In this document: positions 49,110-58,958 of the stretch, piece after piece
Layout: each line of letters starts with the position of its first letter
How positions within the stretch are numbered: the first letter of the stretch is position 1
Origin: Marinimicrobium alkaliphilum
GTDB lineage: Bacteria > Pseudomonadota > Gammaproteobacteria > Pseudomonadales > Cellvibrionaceae
Assembly (NCBI RefSeq): GCF_003259155.1
Contig: NZ_QGMQ01000009.1
Coordinates: 62,001 to 126,000, forward strand
Direction of reading: 5' to 3'
Length of the DNA stretch: 64,000 nucleotides
Program-made: the position numbers and the translations under genes
The notes under the pieces: model-generated
The model's database searches: none
What the model was told of the DNA's origin: nothing
What the model saw: only the letters and a program-made list of their open reading frames with translations

Positions 49110-49730
49110 TCAATAACGCTCAACCCAATCATCCAACTCCATCTGTAACATCCGCACCCAACGCTCAAACGCCCGCTGCACCTGCACACGGGTCACCGAC
49201 CGGTTATTGCTCTGCCAACTCTGACCAAACGGCTGGCGATTGGTTATCACCGCCAACAACCGGTTACTCTGGGCATCGTACAGCTCCATATTGATGATCA
49301 ATGACCCGGTACTGTCCCCTCCCTCCGCGGAACGCGGTGGCGGCGGTGACTGACGTACTTCGGATACCAGAATCAGGACATCCTCATCCGGATCAATACT
49401 CATCCCCCAGCCGGCCTCGCCGACCAGGTAGTGCACCACCAGCTCGGAATAGAGCGAGCGGTAGTAGCGCCGATCGGCGTCACTCAAGCCCCAGCCACTG
49501 GGATCAAACCCGGGCGCCCCCAACTCCACACTGACATCGGAATCCAGTTGCAGGTCGGTCACCAACAGGCGCCGGTAGCCGCTGAAATCGGCATCGTGAG
49601 CCACGAACACCCCTTCGTGCACGGGCTCTTCGACGGGGCCGGCAGACGGCTCCTCCGCCGTGGTGGCACAGCCACCCAGAACAAGGGCGACCAAACTGAC
49701 CAGGGCAATTCTGGCTAAGGCGTTCAACAT
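49110..49730 (-). CDS. Predicted outer-membrane lipoprotein of unknown function
   Basis: A 206-residue protein with a lipoprotein signal (MLNALARIALVSLVALVLGGC; lipobox LGGC). The mature part contains YRRLLVTDLQLDSDVSVELGAP and ends with a region resembling DUF3313-type small lipoproteins (LIINMELYDAQSNRLLAVITNRQPFG). I cannot assign a function. The ATG at 49730 has GAGAG three bases upstream; longer in-frame readings run into the purL end. It is 89 bases downstream of purL on the same strand. Confidence 0.75.
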   Translation of the reverse strand: MLNALARIALVSLVALVLGGCATTAEEPSAGPVEEPVHEGVFVAHDADFSGYRRLLVTDLQLDSDVSVELGAPGFDPSGWGLSDADRRYYRSLYSELVVHYLVGEAGWGMSIDPDEDVLILVSEVRQSPPPPRSAEGGDSTGSLIINMELYDAQSNRLLAVITNRQPFGQSWQSNNRSVTRVQVQRAFERWVRMLQMELDDWVERY

Positions 49731-49779
49731 AGACTCTCGACTCTCTGATTGGATACGGGCCACAGACCCCAATAACGAC

Positions 49780-49804
49780 AATGGAGGCCGAAGCCCCCAT
49801 TGTA
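49780..49804 (-). repeat. Hairpin downstream of purL
   Basis: CAATGGAGGC and GCCCCCATTG pair around a CGAA/TTCG tetraloop in the 89-base gap after purL. There is no T-run, so it may be a weak terminator or an mRNA-stabilising stem. Confidence 0.5.
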
Positions 49805-49819
49805 GTTCCCGTCGGATGA

Positions 49820-52800
49820 TCAATCCACAAACACCCGGGCGTTGCGGAACAGGCGTAACCAGGGACTATCCTCACCCCAATCCTCCGGGTGCCAGGAATG
49901 GGTCACGGTGCGGAACACCCTCTCGGGATGCGGCATCATGATGGTGGCGCGACCATCTTCACTGGTAACACTGGTGATACCGCGGGGCGACCCATTGGGG
50001 TTGGCCGGATAGGTCTCGGTCACCGACAGCTGGTTGTCGATATAGCGCATCGCCACCAAACCGCTGGTGTCGCACTGGCCCGCGGCCTGCTCATTGGCGA
50101 ATTCGGCCCGCCCCTCACCGTGAGCGACCGCCACCGGCAAGTGCGACCCCTGCATACCGGCAAAAAGCACCGAGGGCGATTCCTGAATCTGCACCAGGCT
50201 ATAGCGCGCCTCAAACTGCTCGGACAGGTTGCGCACAAAGTGCGGCCAATGCCCCGCCCCCGGAATCAGGGACTTAAGATTGGACATCATCTGACAGCCG
50301 TTACAGATACCCAGGCTGAAGGTTTCCGGACGCTCAAAAAAAGCCTGGAACTGGTCCCGGGCCCGGGCGTTGTAAAGGACCGTCTTGGCCCAGCCTTCCC
50401 CCGCCCCCAGTACGTCGCCGTAGGAGAAGCCCCCGCAGGCCACCAGGCCTTTGAAATCTGCCAGCGACACGCGCCCGGAGAGCACATCACTCATGTGTAC
50501 ATCCTGCGCCTGGAAGCCCGCACGATCAAAGGCAGCGGCCATTTCGACGTGGCCATTCACGCCCTGCTCACGCAGCACGGCGATACTCGGGCGGGCGCCG
50601 GTGTTGATATAAGGTGCGGCCACATCGTCCTGCGGATCGAAACTGAGCGATGCACTCAAACCCGGGTCGCGACTCAAAAGGCGGTCGAATTCCTGCTGGG
50701 CGCACTCGGGGTTATCACGCAGCGATTGCATCTGGTAACTGGTTTCGGTCCAGAGCGTCTGCAGAATCACGCGCGACTGATCAAAGATCATCTCGCCATC
50801 TTTGTTGATGTGCAGCCAGTCTTCATCGTTTGGAGCACCGATGGTCTTCGCCATCAGCCCGGCCTGCTCAAAGCGCTCAAGCACCACCCGGGTGTGCTCA
50901 CTGGCCACCTGCAGCACAGCACCGGGCTCTTCGCTGAAGAGCACCGCCAGCGGGTCCTCACCCAGGCCGGTAATATCGATATCCAGACCGCAGTGGCCGG
51001 CAAACGCCATTTCCGCCAGGGTCGTGAACAGACCGCCGTCGCTGCGATCGTGGTAGGCCAGTAATTGCCCCTGGGCCAGGCTTTCCTGCACCGCACCAAA
51101 GAAGTTTTTTAACTGCTCGGCGCTGTCCAGATCCGCGCTTTCCTCGCCCATCTGGTTGTACACCTGCGCCAGAATCGAGCCGCCCAGGCGGTGCTTGCCG
51201 TTACCCAGATCCACCAGGATCAGGTCACTCGCGCCCTTATCTACACGCACTTGCGGCGTCAGCGTCTGACGCACATCCAGCACCGGCGCGAAAGCCGAGA
51301 TCACCAGTGACAGAGGTGCAGTCACGGCCTTTTCCTTGTCACCGTCCTGCCAGGCGGTACGCATGGACATGGAGTCCTTGCCCACCGGAATGGTGATGCC
51401 CAGCGCCGGGCACAACTGCATGCCCACCGCTTCCACGGTGCGGTAGAGTTTTTCTTCCTCACCTTTATGGCCCGCCGCACACATCCAGTTGGCAGACAAT
51501 TTAATATCGGACAGCTTTTCGATGCGCGTCGCGGCGATATTGGTAATCGCTTCGGCCACCGCCAGACGGCCAGAAGCCGGGGCGTCCAGCAAAGCCACCG
51601 GGGTGCGCTCGCCCACACTCATGGCTTCGCCCCGGGTGCTGTCGTAGCTCACGGTGGTCACGGCACAGTCGGCCACCGGGACCTGCCATGGGCCTACCAT
51701 CTGGTCGCGCGCAACCATACCGGTCACCGAGCGATCGCCAATGGTGATCAGAAAGCTTTTGTTCGCCACGGCCGGGTGTTTGAGGACCCGCTCGGCAGCA
51801 TCGTTAATGTGAATATCACTGGTCAAAAAGCTCTGGGTCGCGCCCTGATAGCGCTCGGCCACGCGGTGCATTTTCGGGGGTTTACCGAACAATACAGACA
51901 TTGGCAAGTCGACCGGCTTGGCGTCAAAGTGCTTGTCGTTGACCCGCAGGTGCTTCTCGCTGGTGGCTTCGCCCACCACCGCATAGGGCGCGCGCTCGCG
52001 CTCACAGATGGCCTCAAAGCGCGCCAGGTCTTTGGGTTGAATTGCCAGTACGTAGCGCTCCTGGGACTCATTGCACCAGATCGCCAGCGGGCTCATACCC
52101 GGCTCGTCGTTAGGGACATTGCGCAATTCAAATTCGCCGCCGCAACCCCCGTCCTTGACCAGCTCGGGGAACGCGTTGGACAGACCACCGGCACCCACAT
52201 CGTGAATAAAGGCGATGGGGTTGTGTTCGCCCAACTGCCAGCAGCGATCGATCACCTCCTGACAGCGACGCTCGATCTCCGGGTTCTGCCGTTGCACCGA
52301 GGCGAAGTCCAGGTCCTCGGTGGACGTGCCCGAATCCATGGACGAGGCCGCGCCACCGCCCAGGCCGATCAACATCGCCGGGCCGCCCAAGACCACCAGC
52401 TTGGCACCGGGTTCAAATTCAGGCTTATCCACATGCTCGGCTTTGATGTTGCCGTAACCACCGGCCAACATGATGGGCTTGTGATAGCCACGGCGCTCGC
52501 CGTCAAAATTATCTTCAAAGGTGCGGAAATAACCGCAGATATTCGGGCGGCCAAATTCGTTGTTAAACGCGGCTCCGCCGATCGGGCCCTCAAGCATGAT
52601 GTCGAGGGCGCTGGCAATCCGGCCCGGCTTGCCGTAGTCCTGCTCCCAGGGCTGGGTAAAGCCGGGAATCTGCAGGTTCGAGACAGTAAAGCCGGTCAGG
52701 CCCACCTTGGGCTTGGAGCCGCGCCCTACTGCACCCTCATCGCGGATCTCGCCACCGGCGCCAGTGCCCGCACCAGGATTCGGAGCAATCGCGGTCGGGT

Positions 52801-53686
52801 GATTGTGGGTTTCCACCTTCATCAGAATATGGATCGGCTCTTCGTGGAAGCCGTAAGTGAAATTGTCGGGATCGGGGTAAAAACGCCCGGCAACGGGACC
52901 GGCAATAACCGCCGCGTTATCGGCGTAGGCCGAGAGCACATCCTCGCCCCCCAGGGCATAGGTGTTCTTGATCATCTTGAACAGGCTGTGGGGCTGATCC
53001 TCACCGTCCAGGGTCCAGGAGGCGTTGAAAATCTTGTGCCGACAGTGCTCGGAGTTGGCCTGGGCAAACATCATCAGCTCCACATCCACCGGATTGCGGC
53101 CCAGGTTGCGGAAACTGTCCACCAGATAGTCAATCTCGTCATCGGCCAGAGCCAGACCCAGATCGCGGTTCGCCCTTGTCAGCGCCTCGCGACCGCCCCC
53201 CAGGACATCGACCGTGGTCTGTGGCGCGGGCTGTTGGTGCACGAATAGTTGATTGCCCTGCTCCGGATCGGACAGTACCGTTTCCACCATGCGATCGTGC
53301 AGTACCGCACCGACCGCGCCTTGTTCCTGTGGTTCAATGTTTCCGGCGACACGGTAAGCGATACCTCGCTCCAAACGACGAACCGACGCCAGGCCACTGT
53401 TGCGCGCGATATCTGTCGCCTTTGACGCCCAGGGCGAGATGGTGCCGGGTCGCGGGACTACCAGAAACAGGGCGCCGTCAGCCTGAGTCTGCTCCAGGTG
53501 CGGGCCGTAGGTCAGCAGCCCCGCCAATACTTGCTGCTCATCTTCCGAGAGCGGCGCGGCCACATCGGCAAAGTGCGTAAACTCGGCGCTGACGCCTCGA
53601 ATACCGGGCGCTACCTGCTGCAGGCTGGCCAAAAGTTTTTGGGTACGGAAAGCGGAAAGAGCGGGTGCGCCACGCAGAATCAACAT
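49820..53686 (-). CDS. purL: Phosphoribosylformylglycinamidine synthase
   Basis: Large-type PurL (1288 residues from the ATG at 53686) converts FGAR to FGAM with glutamine and ATP. The linker/synthetase part has [45 protein letters not shown] in short conserved pieces, and [14 protein letters not shown]. The C-terminal glutaminase has the Cys in [13 protein letters not shown] and the His in MPHPERVFR. The upstream extension to 53836 is not conserved. Divergent from mltF with a 325-base gap in which I see no ORF and no clear purine operator. Confidence 0.96.
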   Translation of the reverse strand: MLILRGAPALSAFRTQKLLASLQQVAPGIRGVSAEFTHFADVAAPLSEDEQQVLAGLLTYGPHLEQTQADGALFLVVPRPGTISPWASKATDIARNSGLASVRRLERGIAYRVAGNIEPQEQGAVGAVLHDRMVETVLSDPEQGNQLFVHQQPAPQTTVDVLGGGREALTRANRDLGLALADDEIDYLVDSFRNLGRNPVDVELMMFAQANSEHCRHKIFNASWTLDGEDQPHSLFKMIKNTYALGGEDVLSAYADNAAVIAGPVAGRFYPDPDNFTYGFHEEPIHILMKVETHNHPTAIAPNPGAGTGAGGEIRDEGAVGRGSKPKVGLTGFTVSNLQIPGFTQPWEQDYGKPGRIASALDIMLEGPIGGAAFNNEFGRPNICGYFRTFEDNFDGERRGYHKPIMLAGGYGNIKAEHVDKPEFEPGAKLVVLGGPAMLIGLGGGAASSMDSGTSTEDLDFASVQRQNPEIERRCQEVIDRCWQLGEHNPIAFIHDVGAGGLSNAFPELVKDGGCGGEFELRNVPNDEPGMSPLAIWCNESQERYVLAIQPKDLARFEAICERERAPYAVVGEATSEKHLRVNDKHFDAKPVDLPMSVLFGKPPKMHRVAERYQGATQSFLTSDIHINDAAERVLKHPAVANKSFLITIGDRSVTGMVARDQMVGPWQVPVADCAVTTVSYDSTRGEAMSVGERTPVALLDAPASGRLAVAEAITNIAATRIEKLSDIKLSANWMCAAGHKGEEEKLYRTVEAVGMQLCPALGITIPVGKDSMSMRTAWQDGDKEKAVTAPLSLVISAFAPVLDVRQTLTPQVRVDKGASDLILVDLGNGKHRLGGSILAQVYNQMGEESADLDSAEQLKNFFGAVQESLAQGQLLAYHDRSDGGLFTTLAEMAFAGHCGLDIDITGLGEDPLAVLFSEEPGAVLQVASEHTRVVLERFEQAGLMAKTIGAPNDEDWLHINKDGEMIFDQSRVILQTLWTETSYQMQSLRDNPECAQQEFDRLLSRDPGLSASLSFDPQDDVAAPYINTGARPSIAVLREQGVNGHVEMAAAFDRAGFQAQDVHMSDVLSGRVSLADFKGLVACGGFSYGDVLGAGEGWAKTVLYNARARDQFQAFFERPETFSLGICNGCQMMSNLKSLIPGAGHWPHFVRNLSEQFEARYSLVQIQESPSVLFAGMQGSHLPVAVAHGEGRAEFANEQAAGQCDTSGLVAMRYIDNQLSVTETYPANPNGSPRGITSVTSEDGRATIMMPHPERVFRTVTHSWHPEDWGEDSPWLRLFRNARVFVD

Positions 53687-54011
53687 GATGGGATCGGACC
53701 TTGAGCTATCAGGGGGTTTTGAAGTGCGCGAATTGTACTTGATCTGGCCGCTCAAGGCAGCCTCGCCGATCATTTTTGAACCAAGATTCTGGATCGGACG
53801 ACTAAAGAGTTGAAAAAATGTGGATTTCGAGGCCAAAGTTGGCTAATATTTGTTCAGTGCGTGCTTGTGCTACCTGATTTTAGTGTAAAAAACAAGCTGG
53901 TAGTTCACGGATTGAACAAGTAAAATTCGCGCCACCTTTGGATCGGACCCGGCCACAAGGCCTGCCAAAAGCAGCCCCCGGCCGCTGTTTCTTAACCGGA
54001 GACACCAATAT

Positions 54012-55532
54012 ATGGATATGAACGATCATTACGCCCCTGCGCGCTTTTCTTTTATGAACGCCATCGGTGGGCTGCTCTTTATCGGCATCAGCGCCCTGTT
54101 AACAGGCAGCGCGACTCCCGCGACACTCCTGGAACGCCTGCTTGCGCAAGGCGAGTTGCGGGTATTGTCACGCAACGGGCCGACGACCTACTACGAAGGC
54201 CCCTACGGCCGCACCGGCTTTGAATACTACATCCTGCAGGGCTTTGCCGACGAACTGGGCCTGGAGCTCGTTATCGAGGATGAAGAAAAGCTCGACCGGA
54301 TGATCGACCGGATCGCGCAGCGCCAGAGCCACTTCGCGGCGGCAGGGCTGACCGTCACCAAGAGCCGCGAACACAAAGTACACTTCAGCCTCCCCTACAA
54401 ACACGTAACCCAGCAGCTGATATACAACAGCCGCACCGAGCGCCCCAGCACCCTGGAAGACCTGACCGATAAAAAGCTGCTGGTCATTGCCGGCTCCTCC
54501 CATGCGGAGCGCTTGGCGGAGTACAAAGAGATCCACCCCGCCCTGAGCTGGGAAGAACGCGACGCGCTGGAAATGATCGACCTGCTGGAAATGGTGCACA
54601 AAGGCGAGATCGACTATGCCGTGGTGGACTCTAATGCCTACAAGCTGAACCGCAACGTCTTCCCCCGCGCCCAGGTGGCGTTTGACGTGGGCACCCCCCA
54701 GGCGCTGGCCTGGGCCTTCCCCAAAGGCCGCGATCGCAGCCTGCTGGAACGTGCCGAGCAGTATCTCGCGCGCATTCAACATGACGGCAGCCTCGCGCAG
54801 CTGGAGGCGGAGCTCTACGACCATATTGATGAGATCAACACCGGAGGCGCCCTGCTGTTCGCCTATCGCCTGGAGCACCGCCTGCCGCGCTGGGAAGAAG
54901 AGATGCGCACCGCCGCCGAAACTTTTGACCTGGACTGGCATTTGCTCGCGGCCATCAGCTACCAGGAATCCCATTGGAATGCCAATGCCCGCTCGCGCAC
55001 CGGTGTGCGCGGCCTGATGATGCTGACCCAGGCCGCCGCCCAGGATATGGGCGTAACCAACCGTCTCGACCCGACTCAAAGCATCTATGGCGGCGCCAAA
55101 TACTACCGCTGGATGTACGACCGCCTGGCCCCGGAAGTTACCGGCGAAGACCGGACCTGGATGGCGCTGGCCGCCTATAACGTCGGCCTGGGCCACCTTG
55201 AAGATGCCCGCACGCTTACCCTGGAACATGGCGGCGATCCCAACCGCTGGACCGACGTCAGCCAATACCTGCCCCTACTGGCGCGGCGCCAGTACTACCG
55301 GGAAACCCGCTTCGGCTACGCCCGCGGTTGGGAACCGGTGACTTACGTACGCAACATCCGCAACTTCTACAACATCATCGCACTCCACGATCAACAGGAG
55401 CAGCGCCGCCTGGCCATGGCCCGCCATTTCGAAGAAGAAGCCCTACTGGAAGACGCCAGCCTGGAACTGGACGAACGCGACGCCGGCGAGCGGCGCGTCC
55501 CGGAATTTACGGCGTCGATGTCAGTGTTGTAG
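54012..55532 (+). CDS. mltF: Membrane-bound lytic murein transglycosylase F
   Basis: MltF (506 residues) cleaves peptidoglycan to anhydro-muropeptides. A hydrophobic N-terminus (AIGGLLFIGISALLTGSA) anchors or exports it. A periplasmic binding-protein-like regulatory domain (~40-280: LLERLLAQGELRVLSRNGPTTYYEG) precedes the catalytic SLT domain with the Glu in AISYQESHWNANARSRTGVRGLMMLT, then YGGAKYYRWMYDRL and ALAAYNVGLGHLEDAR. Divergent from purL, as in many gammaproteobacteria. GGAG lies upstream of the ATG. Confidence 0.95.
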   Translation: MDMNDHYAPARFSFMNAIGGLLFIGISALLTGSATPATLLERLLAQGELRVLSRNGPTTYYEGPYGRTGFEYYILQGFADELGLELVIEDEEKLDRMIDRIAQRQSHFAAAGLTVTKSREHKVHFSLPYKHVTQQLIYNSRTERPSTLEDLTDKKLLVIAGSSHAERLAEYKEIHPALSWEERDALEMIDLLEMVHKGEIDYAVVDSNAYKLNRNVFPRAQVAFDVGTPQALAWAFPKGRDRSLLERAEQYLARIQHDGSLAQLEAELYDHIDEINTGGALLFAYRLEHRLPRWEEEMRTAAETFDLDWHLLAAISYQESHWNANARSRTGVRGLMMLTQAAAQDMGVTNRLDPTQSIYGGAKYYRWMYDRLAPEVTGEDRTWMALAAYNVGLGHLEDARTLTLEHGGDPNRWTDVSQYLPLLARRQYYRETRFGYARGWEPVTYVRNIRNFYNIIALHDQQEQRRLAMARHFEEEALLEDASLELDERDAGERRVPEFTASMSVL

Positions 55533-55552
55533 CGGGTACCATCGGGAAGAGC

Positions 55553-55990
55553 TCAGTCACAATCAGTTGACTGCACCGCAAGCGTGGCAATCTCCTTGCC
55601 CTGATTGCCATAATAGGCATACACCACCGGTATGCGATGCTTGACGAAAACCGCCATTTCCTTATTGGTACACACCCCGGCCGTCAGCTGCGGCCGCATA
55701 TGCGACACAAACACCTCGGGGTCAATATCCTCTGAGGCGTAATTGACCATCGTATAGTTGTAGCGGAACGTCCGGTCGCTTCCCGACGCCGAGTCCAGGC
55801 GCGTTTCCTCATCAACCATCATGGGCAGGGTCGCATTCAACTGGTCAGCGGAATCCAGCAATGCCGCCTGAATACTCGCCTCGCTAGAACCGCCCAAAAA
55901 ACTGCCGACTGCAAACTTTCCAAGACCGAAAACAACAGCAGCGCTGACAACCAACGCCGCGCCGCCTAGAAAACCTTTTTTGTCATTCAT
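55553..55990 (-). CDS. Small membrane-anchored protein of unknown function
   Basis: A 145-residue protein with an N-terminal membrane helix (GGAALVVSAAVVFGLGKFAVG, residues 9-29) and a soluble domain of about 110 residues (DSADQLNATLPMMVDEETRLDSASG, HMRPQLTAGVCTNKEMAVFVKHRIPVVYAYY). No family is recognised. Two cysteines (GVCTN and STDCD) could form a disulfide outside the cell. A good AAAGGA lies just before the ATG. It is the last gene of a minus-strand group of lower GC that includes the channel gene. Confidence 0.65.
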   Translation of the reverse strand: MNDKKGFLGGAALVVSAAVVFGLGKFAVGSFLGGSSEASIQAALLDSADQLNATLPMMVDEETRLDSASGSDRTFRYNYTMVNYASEDIDPEVFVSHMRPQLTAGVCTNKEMAVFVKHRIPVVYAYYGNQGKEIATLAVQSTDCD

Positions 55991-56113
55991 TCCTTTTTCC
56001 TTGTGTGATATTGAGCATTGTAGATGCTGGGCTTAAATTTCCTATAGCCAAACCAAGGTGCAGCCAAAGCCCTTAGACGTTACAGTACTGCAGCAGTAAA
56101 TGGCTCAATAGCT

Positions 56114-56902
56114 TTAAAAACGCCGGTCGCTGTCACCCTTGGCTTCCATTTTATTGCGGCGATCCTGAAACGCGTCGCTGAAAGCGGCAGCCAGAACCCC
56201 GGTAGGCATTGCTACCAGGCCAATACCAGCGGCCGCCGCAAAGCCTGCAAATATGCGTCCCATCACTGTCACCGGCGTAACATCGCCGTAACCAACAGTC
56301 GTTAAGGTGGCGACCGCCCACCACAGTGATCGCGGAATACTCCCGAACTCCTCCGGTTGAGCCGCAGCTTCGGCCACGTAAATAAACGATGCAGAAAAAA
56401 CCAGTAGAAAACCCGCAACAACCAAAGACAACAGCAGCTCATATTTTCGGCGTGATATAGCCTCACCCATAATCGACCATGCTGCGCCGAAGGGCCCTAA
56501 CCGCAGAATCCTGACCAGGCGAAGAAACTTTAACAGCCGGACAACCACCAAATTGACACCGCCCAACGTCAGGATAAACGGCAGTATGGCTATAAGATCA
56601 ATGATCGACCATTTACTAAAAAGGTATCGGATACGGCCTGCAAACCCTGCATATTTTTCTTGCTCGCCAGCAGCTATTAAGCGCGCAATATATTCCACTG
56701 AGAACAGGGCAATAAAGAATATCTCGGCATAAAGAAAGAACCCCGGAAACAAAGACCTAACGGTAACTTCAGTTTCAAACACAGCTACCAGGGTCGCAAA
56801 AATAATCAGACAAGCGATACAACGGTTTGTAAAGGACAGGCCTGCTTCCCTTGCGCTCGGCTCAAGTTGCCGGTATAGCACCTCTCTCACTGACATTGAC
56901 AT
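56114..56902 (-). CDS. Voltage-gated-type potassium channel (6TM ion transporter family)
   Basis: A 262-residue membrane protein with six predicted transmembrane helices. The S4 helix has regularly spaced Arg (VVRLLKFLRLVRILRLG), and the pore loop has the K+ selectivity filter ATLTTVGYGDVTP. The soluble tail is short (QDRRNKMEAKGDSDRRF). The family gives inward or delayed K+ currents in bacteria; its physiological role is unclear. The start lies 3 bases after the stop of a 57-codon ORF, so the two are probably cotranscribed. GC content is visibly lower than in flanking genes. Confidence 0.9.
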   Translation of the reverse strand: MSMSVREVLYRQLEPSAREAGLSFTNRCIACLIIFATLVAVFETEVTVRSLFPGFFLYAEIFFIALFSVEYIARLIAAGEQEKYAGFAGRIRYLFSKWSIIDLIAILPFILTLGGVNLVVVRLLKFLRLVRILRLGPFGAAWSIMGEAISRRKYELLLSLVVAGFLLVFSASFIYVAEAAAQPEEFGSIPRSLWWAVATLTTVGYGDVTPVTVMGRIFAGFAAAAGIGLVAMPTGVLAAAFSDAFQDRRNKMEAKGDSDRRF

Positions 56903-56905
56903 TTA

Positions 56906-57079
56906 TTAGCCGCCCTGGACCAGCACTAGCCCAAATTTCCGTTTACATTCATTAAAACACTGCTTACAGACCCAATAATAACCGTCGTCGCATGTGTACC
57001 TTTCAGCTTCAGCGTGTCTATCGAGCAGATCCCCTGGCATGGCCCACGCACCGTCAAAGCTTTTGCCGACATTCCCCAT
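56906..57079 (-). CDS. Cys-containing mini-protein upstream of the channel gene
   Basis: A 57-codon ORF (MGNVGKSFDGAWAMPGDLL...) ending 3 bases before the channel start. It has the pattern YTCDDGYYWVCKQCFNECKRKFGL with four cysteines (CxxC plus outer cysteines), suggesting a small zinc ribbon. No strong ribosome binding site is seen. Support comes from its position, aromatic-rich composition and the Cys pattern. It could be a degraded or partial gene; no function can be given. Confidence 0.45.
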   Translation of the reverse strand: MGNVGKSFDGAWAMPGDLLDRHAEAERYTCDDGYYWVCKQCFNECKRKFGLVLVQGG

Positions 57080-57341
57080 ATTTTGAAAGCTCGACTTTTA
57101 TGGGGTTGAGCTGATCGTTGATTCCCTAATACGGGTAGCGTCAGGTTCAGCGGCCCAGAACGAAGCGAAGGCCAATGCCCAAACCAGTTGCGCGTGATAA
57201 ACGCGTAAAACCTACAATAAGAACGAACCAGTTTTCAGCGATCCTAGCGCAATTTCACAGGTAGCGAAAGCCTAAGACAGGCCCTTTTGCAGCCAAATTT
57301 TGTGCTGTTGTCGGGGCTGGCATTCCTGCCGTGTAACCGTT

Positions 57342-57347
57342 TACAAT
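57342..57347 (+). promoter_or_regulatory. Candidate -10 element of the SGNH lipoprotein gene
   Basis: TACAAT lies 33 bases before the chosen ATG; GGCATT at 17 bases is a poor -35. The rest of the 300-base gap from 57080 contains nothing that I can name. Confidence 0.3.
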
Positions 57348-57379
57348 CTCGCTTTCCAATAACAACCGAGATTCCCCCA

Positions 57380-58126
57380 ATGCGCCACTCCACACTAATT
57401 GTCCTCTTTGCCTGTGTTATCGCCGCTGGCTGCGCCCATTCCCCGGAGGACGCGTCCGCTGCAGCGCCCGAGTCAATCACCCCCAAGCCCCGTATGGTCG
57501 AGTATCCCTGGATGAGCCTTGAGCGCTGGTATCAGATGCACGCCGAAGATGTGGGCATTGCGGCGCGGGAGCCGGTGGAGCTGTTGTTTATCGGTGATTC
57601 CATTACCGAGGGCTGGCCCACGCACTTGCTTGAAAAGCACTTTGGGCGCTATCAGCCCGCTAATTTTGGTATTGGGGGCGACCAGACTGACAATCTGCTC
57701 TGGCGCTTGCGCCACGGTGCCAGCGGGACGCTGGAACCCAAAGTGGTATCTCTGCTGATCGGGGTCAACAACTTCGGGCTGCGCGGGGATAATGTGAATG
57801 AGGTATATCGGGGTATTGAGGCGGTGGTGACGGAGCTGCGCCACCACTTTCCCGAGGCGGAGATCATTGTCCACGGCATTTTTCCCCACCGGGAGTCCGG
57901 GGAAGATCCGGAGCGGGACAAGGTGAAGGCGGTTAACCGCCAGTTGGAAGCACTGGCCACCGGGCAGGTCCGGGTCCACTATCTGGATATCGGTGAGCAG
58001 TTGGTCATGACCAACGGTGATCTGTCGCCGGAGGTGATGCCGGACTTTTTGCACCTGTCAGAGGTCGGCTATGAAATTTGGGCCAGTGAACTCTTACCCG
58101 TAGTCGAGACCCTGATGGGTCATTGA
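57380..58126 (+). CDS. SGNH/GDSL-type esterase lipoprotein
   Basis: A 248-residue predicted lipoprotein (MRHSTLIVLFACVIAAGC, lipobox AAGC at residue 18). The SGNH blocks are present: block I LLFIGDSITEGWP with the nucleophile Ser, block II Gly in FGIGGDQTDN, block III Asn in IGVNNFG, block V DFLHLSEVGY with the Asp-His pair. It resembles PAF-acetylhydrolase-like and carbohydrate esterases, so it may deacetylate glycans outside the cell; that is inference. The ATG at 57380 is chosen for the lipobox. It converges with tadA, overlapping by 7 bases. Confidence 0.85.
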   Translation: MRHSTLIVLFACVIAAGCAHSPEDASAAAPESITPKPRMVEYPWMSLERWYQMHAEDVGIAAREPVELLFIGDSITEGWPTHLLEKHFGRYQPANFGIGGDQTDNLLWRLRHGASGTLEPKVVSLLIGVNNFGLRGDNVNEVYRGIEAVVTELRHHFPEAEIIVHGIFPHRESGEDPERDKVKAVNRQLEALATGQVRVHYLDIGEQLVMTNGDLSPEVMPDFLHLSEVGYEIWASELLPVVETLMGH

Positions 58127-58635
58127 CCTTCGCTTTGGGGGGCGGTCGCTTTCGCGGCCTTGGCCGCCGCCCGTCGCTCGCGGAAGAAGTCGCTGAGTTG
58201 ATGCTGGCAACTGTCGGCCATAACGCCGCCCGTGTAGTCGATGTGGTGGTTGTAGTGGTCGCTGTCGAGCAACTGTAACTGACTGACGACAGCGCCGGCT
58301 TTGGGTTCGGTGGTGCCGTACACCAGGCGTTCGATGCGCGCATGGATCAGAGCGCCAATGCACATGGTACAGGGCTCCAGGGTGACGTAGAGGGTGCTGC
58401 CCGGCAGGCGATAGTTGTTGGCCGCTTTTGCAGCTTGGCGCAGGGCGACGATTTCGGCGTGCAGGGACGGGTCACAGCCGCTGATGGGCTGGTTGAAACC
58501 TTCCCCAAGCACGGTGCCCTGACGCACCAGTACCGCGCCCACGGGCACTTCGCCCAAGGCCTTACCCTGTTCAGCCAGAGTCAGGGCGTGGGTCATCCAC
58601 TGTTGATCGACTTCTTCGAGGCTGGTTTCGGTCAC
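58120..58635 (-). CDS. tadA: tRNA-specific adenosine deaminase
   Basis: TadA (171 residues from GTG at 58635) converts A34 to inosine in tRNA-Arg(ACG). Zinc ligands and the proton shuttle are in PSLHAEIVALRQAA and LEPCTMCIGALIHARI. The C-terminus has CQHQLSDFFRERRAAAK. The GTG start overlaps the stop of the DUF1653 gene by 4 bases (GTGA), which supports it over longer upstream readings. Confidence 0.93.
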   Translation of the reverse strand: MTETSLEEVDQQWMTHALTLAEQGKALGEVPVGAVLVRQGTVLGEGFNQPISGCDPSLHAEIVALRQAAKAANNYRLPGSTLYVTLEPCTMCIGALIHARIERLVYGTTEPKAGAVVSQLQLLDSDHYNHHIDYTGGVMADSCQHQLSDFFRERRAAAKAAKATAPQSEGQ

Positions 58636-58880
58636 TGGCCGGCCCACTGTGCGCTTTTGTCGAGGGGACCGACGTAGGCAAAACGCGCTTGTTCTTTGCC
58701 GTCGAGGGTGACGGTTTCGGTGAACATCGCGAGCGGACGCACCCACCAGCTGTAGTCGCCGTAGAGGCAGCGGTAGACGACGAGTTGTTCGCCGGTTTCG
58801 CTGTGGGTGGCGGTGTGGATGACTTCGTAGTCGCTGCCTTTGTAGTGACGGTAAAGGCCGGGTTCTGGGGTCATATTCAT
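58632..58880 (-). CDS. DUF1653 domain protein
   Basis: An 82-residue protein with the DUF1653 pattern GLYRHYKGSDYEVIHTATHSETGEQLVVYRCLYGDYSWWVRPLAMFTE, cytoplasmic, function unknown. DUF1653 proteins are short SH3-like folds. The ATG at 58880 is chosen; a second ATG at 58874 and an upstream in-frame extension to 58952 are possible. It is translationally coupled to tadA (GTGA overlap). Confidence 0.82.
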   Translation of the reverse strand: MNMTPEPGLYRHYKGSDYEVIHTATHSETGEQLVVYRCLYGDYSWWVRPLAMFTETVTLDGKEQARFAYVGPLDKSAQWAGQ

Positions 58881-58958
58881 GGTCTCGATAGTGGATCGTC
58901 GCGCTGAAAGCTCGGTAAAAGTGTATCTCTTTCCTATCGCCTTAGCCATCAAGACGCA

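Noticed and set aside
51467-53248. Long open frame on the plus strand within purL
   Set aside because: Antisense to conserved purL sequence and without protein-like features.
53687-54011. Purine (PurR) operator in front of purL
   Set aside because: I looked for an ACGCAAACGTTTGCGT-like palindrome in the 325-base gap and saw none.
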